DNA from: Bacillus sp. OV166
GTDB lineage: Bacteria; Bacillota; Bacilli; Bacillales; Cytobacillaceae
DNA: 64,000 bases
Assembly: GCF_900177675.1 (NCBI RefSeq)
Contig: NZ_FXWM01000001.1
Location: 5,527,001 to 5,591,000, forward strand
Direction: 5' to 3'
A model generated the notes under the pieces. That model saw only the letters and a list, made by a program, of their open reading frames with translations. It was not told the DNA's origin and did not search any database. Position 1 is the stretch's first letter. Each line of letters opens with the position of its first letter. The position numbers were made by a program, and so were the translations under genes. Positions 8,813 to 16,092 of the stretch are shown here, one piece after another.

Positions 8813-9010
8813 ATGAATACAATCGGCCAAACCATTAAAAATGCCCGCGAAATGCTCAACATGTCTCAAGAGGAGCTGGCACAAAAAATCAGAGTTGGAT
8901 CACACACAATTGAGAAATACGAATCTGGCGAACAAACTCCAAGTACGCAGACACTGTTAAAGTTATCTACTGTTTTAGATCTCCCAGCTGCAGAGTTATT
9001 AAAACAATAA
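8813..9010 (+). CDS. Small XRE-family helix-turn-helix regulator
   Basis: 65-residue protein that is essentially one HTH_3 (Cro/C1-type) DNA-binding domain: the helix-turn-helix spans about residues 15-40 (MSQEELAQKIRVGSHTIEKYE), followed by GEQTPSTQTLLKLSTVLDLP. No sensor or oligomerisation domain is present. Start ATG at 8813 lies after AAAGGAGAGGTG; an upstream in-frame ATG at 8777 would overlap that site and is rejected. It stands alone and its target genes are unknown. Confidence 0.85.
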   Translation: MNTIGQTIKNAREMLNMSQEELAQKIRVGSHTIEKYESGEQTPSTQTLLKLSTVLDLPAAELLKQ

Positions 9011-9083
9011 CATATTCAACCATTTTTTTGATGCAATGATCCTTATGGTAAAATAATCCGTTTTTTCTTTTCAAGACTGTATA

Positions 9084-9143
9084 AAAAAAGGGAATACTGG
9101 AAAACCTTTATATCATAAGGCTTTCTAGTATTCCCCCCTTTTT
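9084..9143. terminator. Bidirectional terminator
   Basis: Arms 9090-9103 and 9122-9135 pair over 14 bp with one G-T, and an inner CCTT/AAGG extends the stem. A-rich sequence lies on the left and CCCTTTTTT on the right. It serves the HTH gene (plus) and the DUF1871 gene (minus). Confidence 0.8.
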
Positions 9144-9191
9144 TGAAGTGGACATCCAATAATGGTATGTCCCTTTTTTTTTCCTAAATTG

Positions 9192-9455
9192 CTAAATGGA
9201 ACAAGAATCAGTTGCTTTAATAGCTAGTAATTCTTTTGCTACTTTCAGACATTTTTCCATTGGGATTACCTTTTCAAATGAAAATTCATAAATGCTTTGT
9301 ATTTTTTTGGCCAACTCATCCGAGGCATCAAGTTCATGAATTGCTTGGATCGTATCAGCGATTTCTGTTTCATATCCTCCGTTAGACAATTGAAATGGGT
9401 CCCACTCATTTAATACGTCAACATATTGCAAATTTATTTGAAGCTCTTTTCTCAT
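9192..9455 (-). CDS. yugE: DUF1871 family protein (YugE-like)
   Basis: 87-residue cytoplasmic protein. The stretch NEWDPFQLSNGGYETEIADTIQAIH (quoted here only to its ends, residues about 16-40) and YEFSFEKVIPMEKC near 56-69 resemble the DUF1871 family that includes B. subtilis YugE. Members are small helical proteins of unknown function. ATG at 9455 follows AGGAGTAAAAGCAT. The symbol is from remembered similarity. Confidence 0.6.
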   Translation of the reverse strand: MRKELQINLQYVDVLNEWDPFQLSNGGYETEIADTIQAIHELDASDELAKKIQSIYEFSFEKVIPMEKCLKVAKELLAIKATDSCSI

Positions 9456-9511
9456 ATGCTTTTACTCCTAATTTTTGCTTTTAAATAGTATACCATAATA
9501 CACCGTTTCAC

Positions 9512-9889
9512 TTACTTAAGAACATACTCAGCTAGAACACTTTGAAGCTCGTAGATGTTCAAGTTCTTGTTAAATTGTTTTTGCAAAGGCAGGGCATTTC
9601 CAGAAATCCATATTTTCAGTTCCGCATCTAAATCAAAGTTACCCGCAGTTTCAATGCTGAAATGTGTAATGCTTTTATAGGGAATGGAATGGTATTCAAC
9701 CTTTTTACCCGTTAGCCCCTGTTTATCCACTAAAATCAAACGTTTATTGGTAAAAATAAACATGTCACGAATTAACTTGTACGCTTTATCAATACGCTCA
9801 TTCGGTGAAAGCACTTTTCCAAATTCCCGCTGTACATCGGCGGCATTTACCTCTGATGCGTTACCCATCAATCCATCTAAAAACCCCAC
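9512..9889 (-). CDS. Bacterial PH-domain protein (YvbH-type)
   Basis: About 125 residues, beginning GFLDGLMGNASEVN, a start typical of bacterial pleckstrin-homology (bPH, PF08000-like) proteins. The centre has FIFTNKRLILVDKQGLTGKK and YHSIPYKSITHFSIE, the beta-strand pattern of the PH fold. Function is unknown; members are soluble and form ring oligomers in solved structures. Start is placed at the GTG at 9889, eight bases after AAAGGG; the in-frame GTG at 9898 overlaps that site. Upstream lies an AraC remnant. Confidence 0.8.
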   Translation of the reverse strand: MGFLDGLMGNASEVNAADVQREFGKVLSPNERIDKAYKLIRDMFIFTNKRLILVDKQGLTGKKVEYHSIPYKSITHFSIETAGNFDLDAELKIWISGNALPLQKQFNKNLNIYELQSVLAEYVLK

Positions 9890-9907
9890 TAACTTCACCC
9901 TTTCAGA

Positions 9908-10021
9908 CTAATAATTTACTTCAAGTCCATCCTTACCTTTGGTTAAATAGGCACTTTTATATTGCCCTGGGGTCAACCCTGTATACTTTTTAAATAGGGA
10001 GGTGTAATAGCCTTGATTGCA
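9908..10021 (-). pseudogene. C-terminal remnant of an AraC-family regulator
   Basis: A minus-strand frame ending at TAG (9908) encodes CNQGYYTSLFKKYTGLTPGQ, the second helix-turn-helix of an AraC/XylS regulator (compare the usual SYFSRVFKKxTGxSPxxYR), plus a short tail. No start codon, N-terminal domain or first HTH helix is found; upstream the frame passes through a GC-rich hairpin (10025-10045) and into the 3' end of the AlaX gene in another frame. The 5' part of the gene therefore seems to have been deleted. Confidence 0.65.
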
Positions 10022-10062
10022 TTGGGCCTCCTTGGAATGGAGGCCTATTGTGCGATGTGGGA

Positions 10063-11259
10063 CTATTGTGCTGTTTCCAATATATGCTGCAGCATTTGCT
10101 CCCCTGACATCAAGGCTTCACCACCACCCTGGGCAAAGGAATCATTTCCACCGCCCTTTCCGTTTATAAGGGGAAGCCCCTTGGCGATTACTTTCTTCAT
10201 ACTTTCCGTTCCAGATGCCCCCCGCGCACAAACTAGCTGCAGTCGATTTTCAGTTTGTGAAACAAAGTAAACGATTGCTGTTTCATCTTCCGCAGTGATG
10301 ATTCGGGCAAGCTTTTGCAGATCTTGAAGCGATCTGTTTTGAAATACTTCACTTATGAGTTTCTGCTCATTCGGATTACTTTTTCCAAGTAAGTCTTGCG
10401 CCTCATAATGGAGAAGGTTTTCCTGAGTTTGTTCCAGGGCTTTTTCTAACGTTTTATTATTTTCAAGGAGACGAAGGGCAGCTTGTTCCATTTCTTTTTC
10501 TGGTGCATTAAGAATCTTTGTTAATTCTAGCAGCACCTTTTGTTTTTGACCAAGCTGCTTAAGCACTCGGTTTCCACAAACAAATTGGACTCGAACTTTT
10601 TTCTTTTGTCTTTCCCAATCCAATACTTTTATTGCGCTAACCTCACCAGTTGCCTTTGGATGCGTGCCACCGCAGCCGTTATAATCAAAGTCTGGAATAA
10701 TAACAAGACGAATATCCTCTTTGAGCTTGGTTTCTTTTCGTAGTGTAAATTGAGACAACTCTTCCTCAGACACCCATTTAATCTCGATCGGCCTGTTTTC
10801 AAGGATGATCTGATTCGCAAGTTCTTCTGCTTTTTGAACTTGGTGCTGGGTCAGATTTTCTGTCTCTAAATCAATCGTGAGCAATTCCGCACCCAAATGG
10901 AAGCCGACGGTCTTGAACTCGAATAACTGGTCAAAGGCCGCAGATAAAATATGCTGTCCAGCGTGCTGCTGCATATGATCATGGCGTCTTTCCCAAGCAA
11001 TGATACCAGATACTTCCTGCCCTATCCCTTGTAATGGCCCCACAAGATAATGACGAATTTCCCCATCGATTTCTTCAACATTTATTACGTTTTGATCAGC
11101 AAGGGTTCCTAAGTCGTGTGGCTGTCCGCCACCAGTTGGATAAAAAGCGGTCTGATTCAAAACCACGTACCAATTTCCAGTTGAGTCTTGCTCTTGTTTT
11201 AACACCAACGCTGTAAAGGCTTTTATATATGCGTCCTGGTAATACAATTTATTCTCCAT
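10063..11259 (-). CDS. Alanyl-tRNA editing protein (AlaX-L type, with DHHA1 domain)
   Basis: 398-residue free-standing homologue of the alanyl-tRNA synthetase editing domain, predicted to deacylate mischarged Ser- or Gly-tRNAAla in trans. The Zn2+ ligands are visible as the HxxxH pair His99/His103 (QQHAGQHIL) and the Cys196/His200 pair in GCGGTH. The N-terminal OB-like region has YPTGGGQPHD (about 40-49). A coiled-coil linker (about 235-290) leads to a C-terminal DHHA1-type domain rich in glycine (GKGGGNDSFAQGGG). Full length for AlaX-L. ATG at 11259 after AGGAGTGC. Confidence 0.88.
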   Translation of the reverse strand: MENKLYYQDAYIKAFTALVLKQEQDSTGNWYVVLNQTAFYPTGGGQPHDLGTLADQNVINVEEIDGEIRHYLVGPLQGIGQEVSGIIAWERRHDHMQQHAGQHILSAAFDQLFEFKTVGFHLGAELLTIDLETENLTQHQVQKAEELANQIILENRPIEIKWVSEEELSQFTLRKETKLKEDIRLVIIPDFDYNGCGGTHPKATGEVSAIKVLDWERQKKKVRVQFVCGNRVLKQLGQKQKVLLELTKILNAPEKEMEQAALRLLENNKTLEKALEQTQENLLHYEAQDLLGKSNPNEQKLISEVFQNRSLQDLQKLARIITAEDETAIVYFVSQTENRLQLVCARGASGTESMKKVIAKGLPLINGKGGGNDSFAQGGGEALMSGEQMLQHILETAQ

Positions 11260-11335
11260 TTTTGTTGTGCACTCCTATGTATTTAACATTTATTTATAAA
11301 CACATTGTCATGAAAAAGGGAAAATAAATCAAGTT

Positions 11336-11377
11336 ATAAAAAAACTGTCCCCTCGGTTATGAAGGAACAGTTTTTTC
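11336..11377 (-). terminator. Terminator of the GYPQMGGYQQ-repeat gene
   Basis: ACTGTTCC-type stem (11342-11350 with 11363-11371, wobble pairs allowed) with A-runs and T-runs on both sides; it follows the repeat-protein stop on the minus strand. Confidence 0.65.
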
Positions 11378-11399
11378 TAACCATACTATTTCTTACTTG

Positions 11400-11918
11400 T
11401 TATTTCTTTTCTTTACGCTGCGTGGGTTTAGTTGGTGGTTTTTGTCCACTTTGCTGGGAGCCGCCCATGCCTTGAGAGAACCCAGTATGCTGTTGTCCGC
11501 CCATCAGTTGCGGTAATCCGCCCATGCCTTGAGGGGATCCTGTTTGTTGTCCGCCCATCATTTGCGGGAACCCTCCCATGCCTTGAGGGAATCCTGTTTG
11601 TTGTCCTCCCATCATTTGAGGGGAACCGCCCATGCCTTGAGGGAATCCTGTTTGTTGTCCTCCCATCATTTGCGGGAAACCTTGATGTGGGAATCCATGA
11701 TGTTGTCCACCCATCATATGTGGATAGCCCGGTTGTTGGTATCCTCCCATTTGCGGGTAGCCCGGTTGTTGGTATCCCCCCATTTGTGGATAGCCATGTT
11801 GTTGGTATCCTCCCATTTGTGGATAGCCTGATTGTTGATATCCTCCCATTTGTGGGTAGCCCATTTGTTGGTAACCAGGTTGTCCCGGAAATCCTCCAAA
11901 GTATTGCCTTTTTTCCAT
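11400..11918 (-). CDS. Low-complexity repeat protein (GYPQMGGYQQ / PQGMGG repeats)
   Basis: 172-residue protein with a clear ribosome site (AGGAGG) and ATG at 11918. After MEKRQYFGGFPGQPGY it consists of about five decapeptide units related to GYPQMGGYQQ (residues about 15-70). Then come four longer units of the type PQMMGGQQTGFPQGMGG (about 80-150), and a basic tail QKPPTKPTQRKEKK. There is no signal peptide, TM segment or enzyme motif. The G/Q/P/Y/M composition is like spore coat or exosporium proteins and prion-like sequences of other systems; a coat role is inference only. It has its own terminator. Confidence 0.75.
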   Translation of the reverse strand: MEKRQYFGGFPGQPGYQQMGYPQMGGYQQSGYPQMGGYQQHGYPQMGGYQQPGYPQMGGYQQPGYPHMMGGQHHGFPHQGFPQMMGGQQTGFPQGMGGSPQMMGGQQTGFPQGMGGFPQMMGGQQTGSPQGMGGLPQLMGGQQHTGFSQGMGGSQQSGQKPPTKPTQRKEKK

Positions 11919-12027
11919 TATTTTCGCCTCCTAAACTGTCTCCATGCTAGTGTATGTCCACTTTTAGGATAAGTTTAGATTACTACCTATATAGAAGAAA
12001 ATTTCATAAAATAAAAACCTTCATGAT

Positions 12028-12060
12028 GAAAAAAAAGACTATCACATTTCGGTGATAGCC
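12028..12060 (-). terminator. Terminator of the superoxide dismutase-like gene
   Basis: Stem 12037-12045 with 12052-12060 (one mismatch) followed on the minus strand by a nine-T run. Confidence 0.75.
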
Positions 12061-12069
12061 ATTAAAATT

Positions 12070-12621
12070 TTATTGTTTCTCATCCTGAGCATTCTTTTGA
12101 CCTGCTTTTTTATTTTTAGTAATTTCACCGCAAGCAATCCGTTTACCAGAGTCTCCTGCAGGTGGTGTCATGCCATCATCTTTTCCTTCATCAACCACAA
12201 TCGTGGTTCCTTCTTTTGTAAACAATGAAGTTTTTCCATCTTTTAAGGTGACATTGGGTGCCATTAAGTCTGCCTTAACTGACCCATCATCCTCGACGAT
12301 TAAATTAGGCAGATCCCCTGCATGGGCACCTTTAGGATGGAGTAGCCCATGTTCCTTATTTTCAGGGTTAAAATGGTCCCCTGCAGATTTAAAATCTGGA
12401 GCCACACAGTTCCCACTGTCATGAATATGAATCGCATGTTCCCCAGCTGGAAGGCCCTTTAAATCCACTGATAATTTCACACCACTAGCTTGCTCAGCTA
12501 CCTTAACTTTACCAAGCGAATCTCCCACCGCATTATACATTTCCACATCAATCTTTCTAATTTCCTTTTCAGTACAACCTGTAAGAATGAGCAGTGGAAT
12601 GATCAACCAGCTTTTCTTCAT
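12070..12621 (-). CDS. Cu/Zn superoxide dismutase-like lipoprotein with an altered copper site
   Basis: 183-residue SodC/YojM-family lipoprotein. The signal peptide ends in lipobox LTGC (Cys16), so it should be anchored outside the membrane. Expected metal ligands present: His65 and His67 (HAIHIHDSG), bridging His83 (GDHFNP), His91, His100 and Asp103. The fourth copper ligand, normally the His of an IVVHE/IVIHA segment, is Asp144 here (IVVDEGKDD). The disulfide cysteines Cys72 and Cys164 (RIACGE) remain. B. subtilis YojM is also known for missing copper ligands. True dismutase activity is therefore doubtful; copper or zinc binding is possible. Confidence 0.85.
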   Translation of the reverse strand: MKKSWLIIPLLILTGCTEKEIRKIDVEMYNAVGDSLGKVKVAEQASGVKLSVDLKGLPAGEHAIHIHDSGNCVAPDFKSAGDHFNPENKEHGLLHPKGAHAGDLPNLIVEDDGSVKADLMAPNVTLKDGKTSLFTKEGTTIVVDEGKDDGMTPPAGDSGKRIACGEITKNKKAGQKNAQDEKQ

Positions 12622-12700
12622 ATGTATACCCCCACACTAGCCAATTTGCCCTTAGTATGGACAATCTGCCCCTCCTTTATCCAATGGACGGATAAAGGAA

Positions 12701-12731
12701 AAAGGAACAGCTATTTGTTAACTGTTCCTTT
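12701..12731 (-). terminator. Hairpin overlapping the end of the small membrane protein gene
   Basis: Perfect 10-bp stem (12701-12710 with 12722-12731). The minus-strand T-tract is weak (TTCCTTTATCC). Confidence 0.5.
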
Positions 12732-12927
12732 GTGGCGGATGTTGATTTTTTAATTGTTCTTCTAATTCTTTTGCTTTTTGGGCCTCCCGTTTCGAAACTG
12801 AAATAATTATTCGCATCGTAAGAAAGGCTCCAATTAAAAAAATCACAAATGTAATGGCAGCAGGAATATACTCTGATTTATCTTCTGGAAAGTATAAAAA
12901 TAAGGAAAGTACCAATGGTTGAAACAT
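12718..12927 (-). CDS. Small single-span membrane protein
   Basis: 69 residues beginning MFQPLVLSLFLYFPEDKSEY, with a second hydrophobic stretch IPAAITFVIFLIGAFLTMRI (about residues 22-41). A charged, helix-prone tail (SKREAQKAKELEEQLKNQ) follows. The ATG at 12927 is preferred because AAAGGAAG lies nine bases upstream; an in-frame TTG further up lacks such a site. I do not recognise the family. The gene stands between the SodC-like and cyclophilin lipoprotein genes in the same orientation. Confidence 0.6.
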   Translation of the reverse strand: MFQPLVLSLFLYFPEDKSEYIPAAITFVIFLIGAFLTMRIIISVSKREAQKAKELEEQLKNQHPPQRNS

Positions 12928-13020
12928 TTTCTTCTTCCTTTCTATCAAGGAACTGCTCTAAAAATTAATTATAGCAACAAAAAACGTTTCAATCCACTTT
13001 TCAATCCGATAACAATTTCT

Positions 13021-13761
13021 TTATTGTAAAACCTTAATCTCTTTAATAATAACATCTTTTTTGGGTTTATCTTGGGCAGCAACTGAGGTGTTGGCAATTT
13101 TATCAACGATATCCATGCCATCAATCACCTGGCCAAAAACCGTATGACGATTGTCCAGCCATGGTGTACCGCCGTTTTTATTATAAGCTTCAATAATTTC
13201 TTTTGGATAACCAGCCTTTTCCATTTGTTCTTTCATTGCTGGATCAAGTGAAGAGCTTTGCACAATAAAAAACTGACTCCCATTTGTGTTGCTGCCCGAA
13301 TTAGCCATGGATAAGGCACCGCGGAGATTATAAAGATTCTTTGAAAACTCATCTTCAAAAGGCTTCCCATAAATGCTTTCTCCGCCTGTTCCGTTCCCGT
13401 TCGGATCCCCGCCCTGAATCATGAAATCCTTTATGACCCTGTGAAAAATTAGTCCATCATAATAACCTTCTTCACTATGTTTTACAAAGTTTTCAACCGC
13501 TTTTGGTGCATACTCAGGGAATAATTTGATTTTAATGGTTCCCATCGACGTTTCCATTTCAACGAGCTTTTCATCATCGGAAACCTCGGTTGAAAGTTGA
13601 GGAAAGCCTTCATTTGTCACTTGTTGGTCCCCTTCCTTCTGTTCCGTTTTTGGTGTCGTCGTTTTCGGTGTGGATTCCTCTTTCTTTGTGCTTGTCCCAC
13701 ATGCGGCCAATACTAAAACAATTGTCAATAATGTAAACAAGATTTGCAAATTCTTTCTCAC
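13021..13761 (-). CDS. Cyclophilin-type peptidyl-prolyl isomerase lipoprotein
   Basis: 246 residues. The N-terminal signal peptide has lipobox LAAC (Cys21), then a Thr/Lys/Glu-rich spacer to about residue 60. The cyclophilin domain covers about 68-246, with IKLFPEYAPKAVENF, HRVIKDFMIQGGDP and GSQFFIV, the residues that form the proline-binding pocket. Predicted to speed up folding of exported proteins at the outer face of the membrane. GTG start at 13761 after GGAGGAATGATATA. It is distinct from the cytoplasmic PpiB, which has no signal peptide. Confidence 0.92.
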   Translation of the reverse strand: MRKNLQILFTLLTIVLVLAACGTSTKKEESTPKTTTPKTEQKEGDQQVTNEGFPQLSTEVSDDEKLVEMETSMGTIKIKLFPEYAPKAVENFVKHSEEGYYDGLIFHRVIKDFMIQGGDPNGNGTGGESIYGKPFEDEFSKNLYNLRGALSMANSGSNTNGSQFFIVQSSSLDPAMKEQMEKAGYPKEIIEAYNKNGGTPWLDNRHTVFGQVIDGMDIVDKIANTSVAAQDKPKKDVIIKEIKVLQ

Positions 13762-13873
13762 TATATCATTCCTCCATTTTTTTCACTTTAACCGAAATAA
13801 TTTCCTCACAATGTTTTTAATTTACTATGTTTCATATTAAAATGAAAGAGGAAAAGCGAAAGGGGTGTTTGTT

Positions 13874-14254
13874 GTGTCAGAATTTCAAATCGGTGAAATC
13901 GTAACAGCCATTTATAAAACAGGAAAATATATCGGAGAAATAACAGAAGTACGCCCACAGCATTATTTAGTAAGAATCCTCGCAGTACTTAAACATCCGA
14001 TGCAAGGAGATTTACATAATCCGAAAGATACTGATGTACTCATTTTTCATGAGAGAAAAGCGCTCAGCTATCGTGAGCAAGCGAATATTCCATACAAAAT
14101 GGTTAAGATCTTCGAAAATGAAGTTCCAGACTATATGGAGTCCTTAAAAGAGGCCGTAGCCATTATGAAAAAGGAACTAGTAGAGACAACTTCAGAATGG
14201 GCTGAGATGAGCTTAAAGGCATTAGAATCGCTAGAAAAAGATTATAAATTATAA
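13874..14254 (+). CDS. kapB: Kinase-associated lipoprotein B homologue
   Basis: About 126 residues (GTG at 13874 after AAGGGGTG; an upstream in-frame GTG at 13865 overlaps that site). Sequence features such as FQIGEIVTAIYKTGKYIGEI and AVLKHPMQGDLHNP match KapB, a KinB-associated factor needed for phosphorelay signalling into sporulation in B. subtilis. Despite the name, no signal peptide or lipobox is visible in this start region. It faces kapD across a shared terminator, the same pairing as in B. subtilis. Confidence 0.85.
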   Translation: MSEFQIGEIVTAIYKTGKYIGEITEVRPQHYLVRILAVLKHPMQGDLHNPKDTDVLIFHERKALSYREQANIPYKMVKIFENEVPDYMESLKEAVAIMKKELVETTSEWAEMSLKALESLEKDYKL

Positions 14255-14261
14255 AAATGCT

Positions 14262-14295
14262 AAAGGCCAAATCAGTTTGAATGATTTGGCCTTTT
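14262..14295. terminator. Shared kapB/kapD terminator
   Basis: Perfect 13-bp stem (14262-14274 with 14282-14294), A-rich left and T-rich right, between convergent genes. Confidence 0.85.
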
Positions 14296-14920
14296 ATGCG
14301 AATTCACTTAATAACTTTGAGAAATCAATCCGATCACCAATTGTCGTTGGTTCTGGTTTTTCTAAATAACGTTTATCCTTTTCAACGAGCTTGAATATAT
14401 TAAAGGTAGTCAACGCATCATCAAGTGCTCGGTGATGCCTGCCTGTCCCTTCTTTCCCATATTCCTGTACAGCTTTCCAGAGGCCCGTTTGATTTTGGTC
14501 ACCAAAAAAGCGTTTATATTCCATGGAAAGATCTAATTCAGCAGCCTTGAGCGGAAAAGCAACCCCTGCCTTTAAGCAATTATGCCGAAGGACCTTCATA
14601 TCCATATTTCCCCACGTAACAATGGTTGTTTCATAATTATGCTTATTGAACTCCTCTAATTTTTTTACAAGTTCAAAAATAGATAAACCCTTGTCTACTT
14701 GCTGCTGGGAAATATGTAAAAAGGATTTACAGCGTTCCGTAAGTTTTGGGAATTTAAGTGGAGTCACAAAGGAAGAAAACTGTTCCGTCACTTGGTCATC
14801 AACGACCGCAACTATTCCAACCTCGATAATTTCTGCATAAAAGTCTTTCATTCGTACATTTCGTTCAGGCATTGTAAACTCAAAATCGATAAACAAATAT
14901 TGCCGCCTTGCTCTCATCAA
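14294..14920 (-). CDS. kapD: KapD, DEDD-type exonuclease, inhibitor of the KinA pathway
   Basis: 208-residue RNase T/epsilon-type 3'-5' exonuclease fold. Exo I is FIDFEFTMPE (residues about 10-19), Exo II is the TWGNMDMKVLRHNC stretch (about 108-121), and Exo III is HHRALDDALTT (about 160-170, DEDDh type with the HxAxxD histidine). B. subtilis KapD represses the KinA route to sporulation and its catalytic residues are kept here. ATG at 14920 is chosen, eight bases after AAAGGTGG; the GTG three codons upstream overlaps that site. Confidence 0.9.
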   Translation of the reverse strand: MMRARRQYLFIDFEFTMPERNVRMKDFYAEIIEVGIVAVVDDQVTEQFSSFVTPLKFPKLTERCKSFLHISQQQVDKGLSIFELVKKLEEFNKHNYETTIVTWGNMDMKVLRHNCLKAGVAFPLKAAELDLSMEYKRFFGDQNQTGLWKAVQEYGKEGTGRHHRALDDALTTFNIFKLVEKDKRYLEKPEPTTIGDRIDFSKLLSEFA

Positions 14921-15110
14921 TTTCACCACCTTTACGTTTCTTCTTAATACATTATATAAAGAAACCTGTACAAAAAATTGTGCTTTTTTTCTATTTTTTT
15001 ATTTCTTACATTATAACATGAAATTAAAGTTAATTTTTTAAATTTTTCATCAATATAAAAAAGAATGGGAATGACTCCATCCTTATTTAGAAACCTAGCA
15101 TACATGTTTT

Positions 15111-15494
15111 TTATCTTTTTAACTTAATGACCGCCATCGTACACCTAGACACACAAACAAGTCGGTCTTGCTCGTCGGTAATTTTAATATCCCATACCTG
15201 AGTTGATTTCCCTTGATGAAGTACAGTTCCGACTGCTGTAACGACACCCTCTGTTTTAGGACGAACATGATTAGCGTTAATTTCTAAACCAGCTACTCCT
15301 TCGGTCTCTTTATTTACCAATTCATAAGCCCCGACACTTGCAACCGTTTCGGCTAACGCAACAGATGCACCCCCATGGAGTAATCCGAATGGCTGTCGGG
15401 TTCGTTCATCAACAGGCATTGTTGCAATGACCTTTCCTTCTTCTAAATGAGTAATTTCTATCCCTAATGCTTCAATTAAAGTGTTTTTTATCAT
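15111..15494 (-). CDS. yuxO: Hotdog-fold acyl-CoA thioesterase (YuxO/PaaI-like)
   Basis: 127 residues with the hotdog helix and loop PFGLLHGGASVALAETVAS (about residues 35-53), the signature of PaaI/MenI thioesterases with the catalytic acid on the helix. GLEINANHVRP follows. B. subtilis YuxO is predicted to hydrolyse 1,4-dihydroxy-2-naphthoyl-CoA in menaquinone synthesis; that substrate is inferred. ATG at 15494 lies after GGAGGGAATAAA. The 190-base gap to kapD is AT-rich with no further feature I can support. Confidence 0.85.
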   Translation of the reverse strand: MIKNTLIEALGIEITHLEEGKVIATMPVDERTRQPFGLLHGGASVALAETVASVGAYELVNKETEGVAGLEINANHVRPKTEGVVTAVGTVLHQGKSTQVWDIKITDEQDRLVCVSRCTMAVIKLKR

Positions 15495-15601
15495 TTTATT
15501 CCCTCCATGCAAGTTTTTATATGTATTCACCTATATTAACCTTTATTATTCTATTCTGCTTTTTTCTTAAATTTCCTCTTTGGCAATTAATTCTTTTATA
15601 G

Positions 15602-15629
15602 AAAAAACAGCCCCTACTAGAGCTGTTTC
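15602..15629 (-). terminator. Terminator of the FGAPG-repeat gene
   Basis: AAACAGC/GCTGTTT stem (15605-15611 with 15622-15628) ending in six T residues on the minus strand. Confidence 0.75.
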
Positions 15630-15636
15630 ACTTTCA

Positions 15637-15975
15637 TTAATAGTAATACGGGGCTCCGAAACCAGGAGCTCCGAAACCAGGGGCTCCGAAACCAGGGGCT
15701 CCGAAACCAGGGGCTCCGAAACCAGGGGCTCCGAAACCAGGGGCTCCGAAACCAGGGGCTCCGAAACCAGGGGCTCCGAAACCAGGAGCTCCAAAAGCAG
15801 GATACCCATATCCAGGGTAACCGACTCCTCCGTAAAATGGACGTGCTGCAAATGAGGCACCTAGTCCGCCTCCTATTAAACCTCCTAAAAAGCTAAGCCC
15901 ACCTATTGCCAATGGTAATCCAAAACCTATAAACCTTTGATCTTGTACTGGGTAGGGACTTCGATAAGGGTACAT
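15637..15975 (-). CDS. FGAPG-repeat protein with hydrophobic N-terminal segment
   Basis: 112 residues from ATG at 15975, which has a strong AAAGGAGGT site. The N-terminus (MYPYRSPYPVQDQRF) leads into a glycine-rich hydrophobic stretch LPLAIGGLSFLGGLIGGGLG (about residues 20-39), then YPGYGYPA and ten FGAP(G) units, ending in YYY. The repeat DNA is a 15-bp unit, so other frames are open too, but only this frame has a start site. Similar small G/P/Y-rich proteins occur in Bacillus spores; I cannot assign a function. Confidence 0.75.
   Translation of the reverse strand: MYPYRSPYPVQDQRFIGFGLPLAIGGLSFLGGLIGGGLGASFAARPFYGGVGYPGYGYPAFGAPGFGAPGFGAPGFGAPGFGAPGFGAPGFGAPGFGAPGFGAPGFGAPYYY
15646..15795. 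repeat. 15-bp tandem repeat, about ten copies
   Basis: Unit GGGGCTCCGAAACCA (plus strand) repeated at exact 15-base steps inside the FGAPG gene, with only A/G changes in the end units. The near identity of copies suggests recent expansion or active homogenisation. Confidence 0.95.
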
Positions 15976-16059
15976 ATAACCATACCTCCTTTTGCTCTAT
16001 ACTGCCTACTCTATTTCATATGCGAAAAGGAGGAGGAAGGAGTGGGCTAAAATTAGCCT

Positions 16060-16088
16060 AAAAAAAACCCCGGAGACACTCCGGAGGC
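16060..16088 (-). terminator. Intrinsic terminator of pepA
   Basis: CCTCCGGAG/CTCCGGGG stem followed by an eight-T run on the minus strand, just past the pepA stop. Confidence 0.8.
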
Positions 16089-16092
16089 TTCG

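Noticed and set aside
10025..10045. GGCCTCC/GGAGGCC hairpin after the AlaX gene as a terminator
   Set aside because: Good stem but no T-tract on either strand.
11432..11950. Plus-strand open frames opposite the GYPQMGGYQQ gene
   Set aside because: They mirror the repeats on the other strand and have no ribosome site; the minus frame has both site and terminator.
15567..15860. Long open frames with LVSEP (minus) and GSETR (plus) repeats over the 15-bp array
   Set aside because: Because the unit is a multiple of three every frame stays open. Only the FGAPG frame has a start with AAAGGAGGT and a sensible N-terminus.
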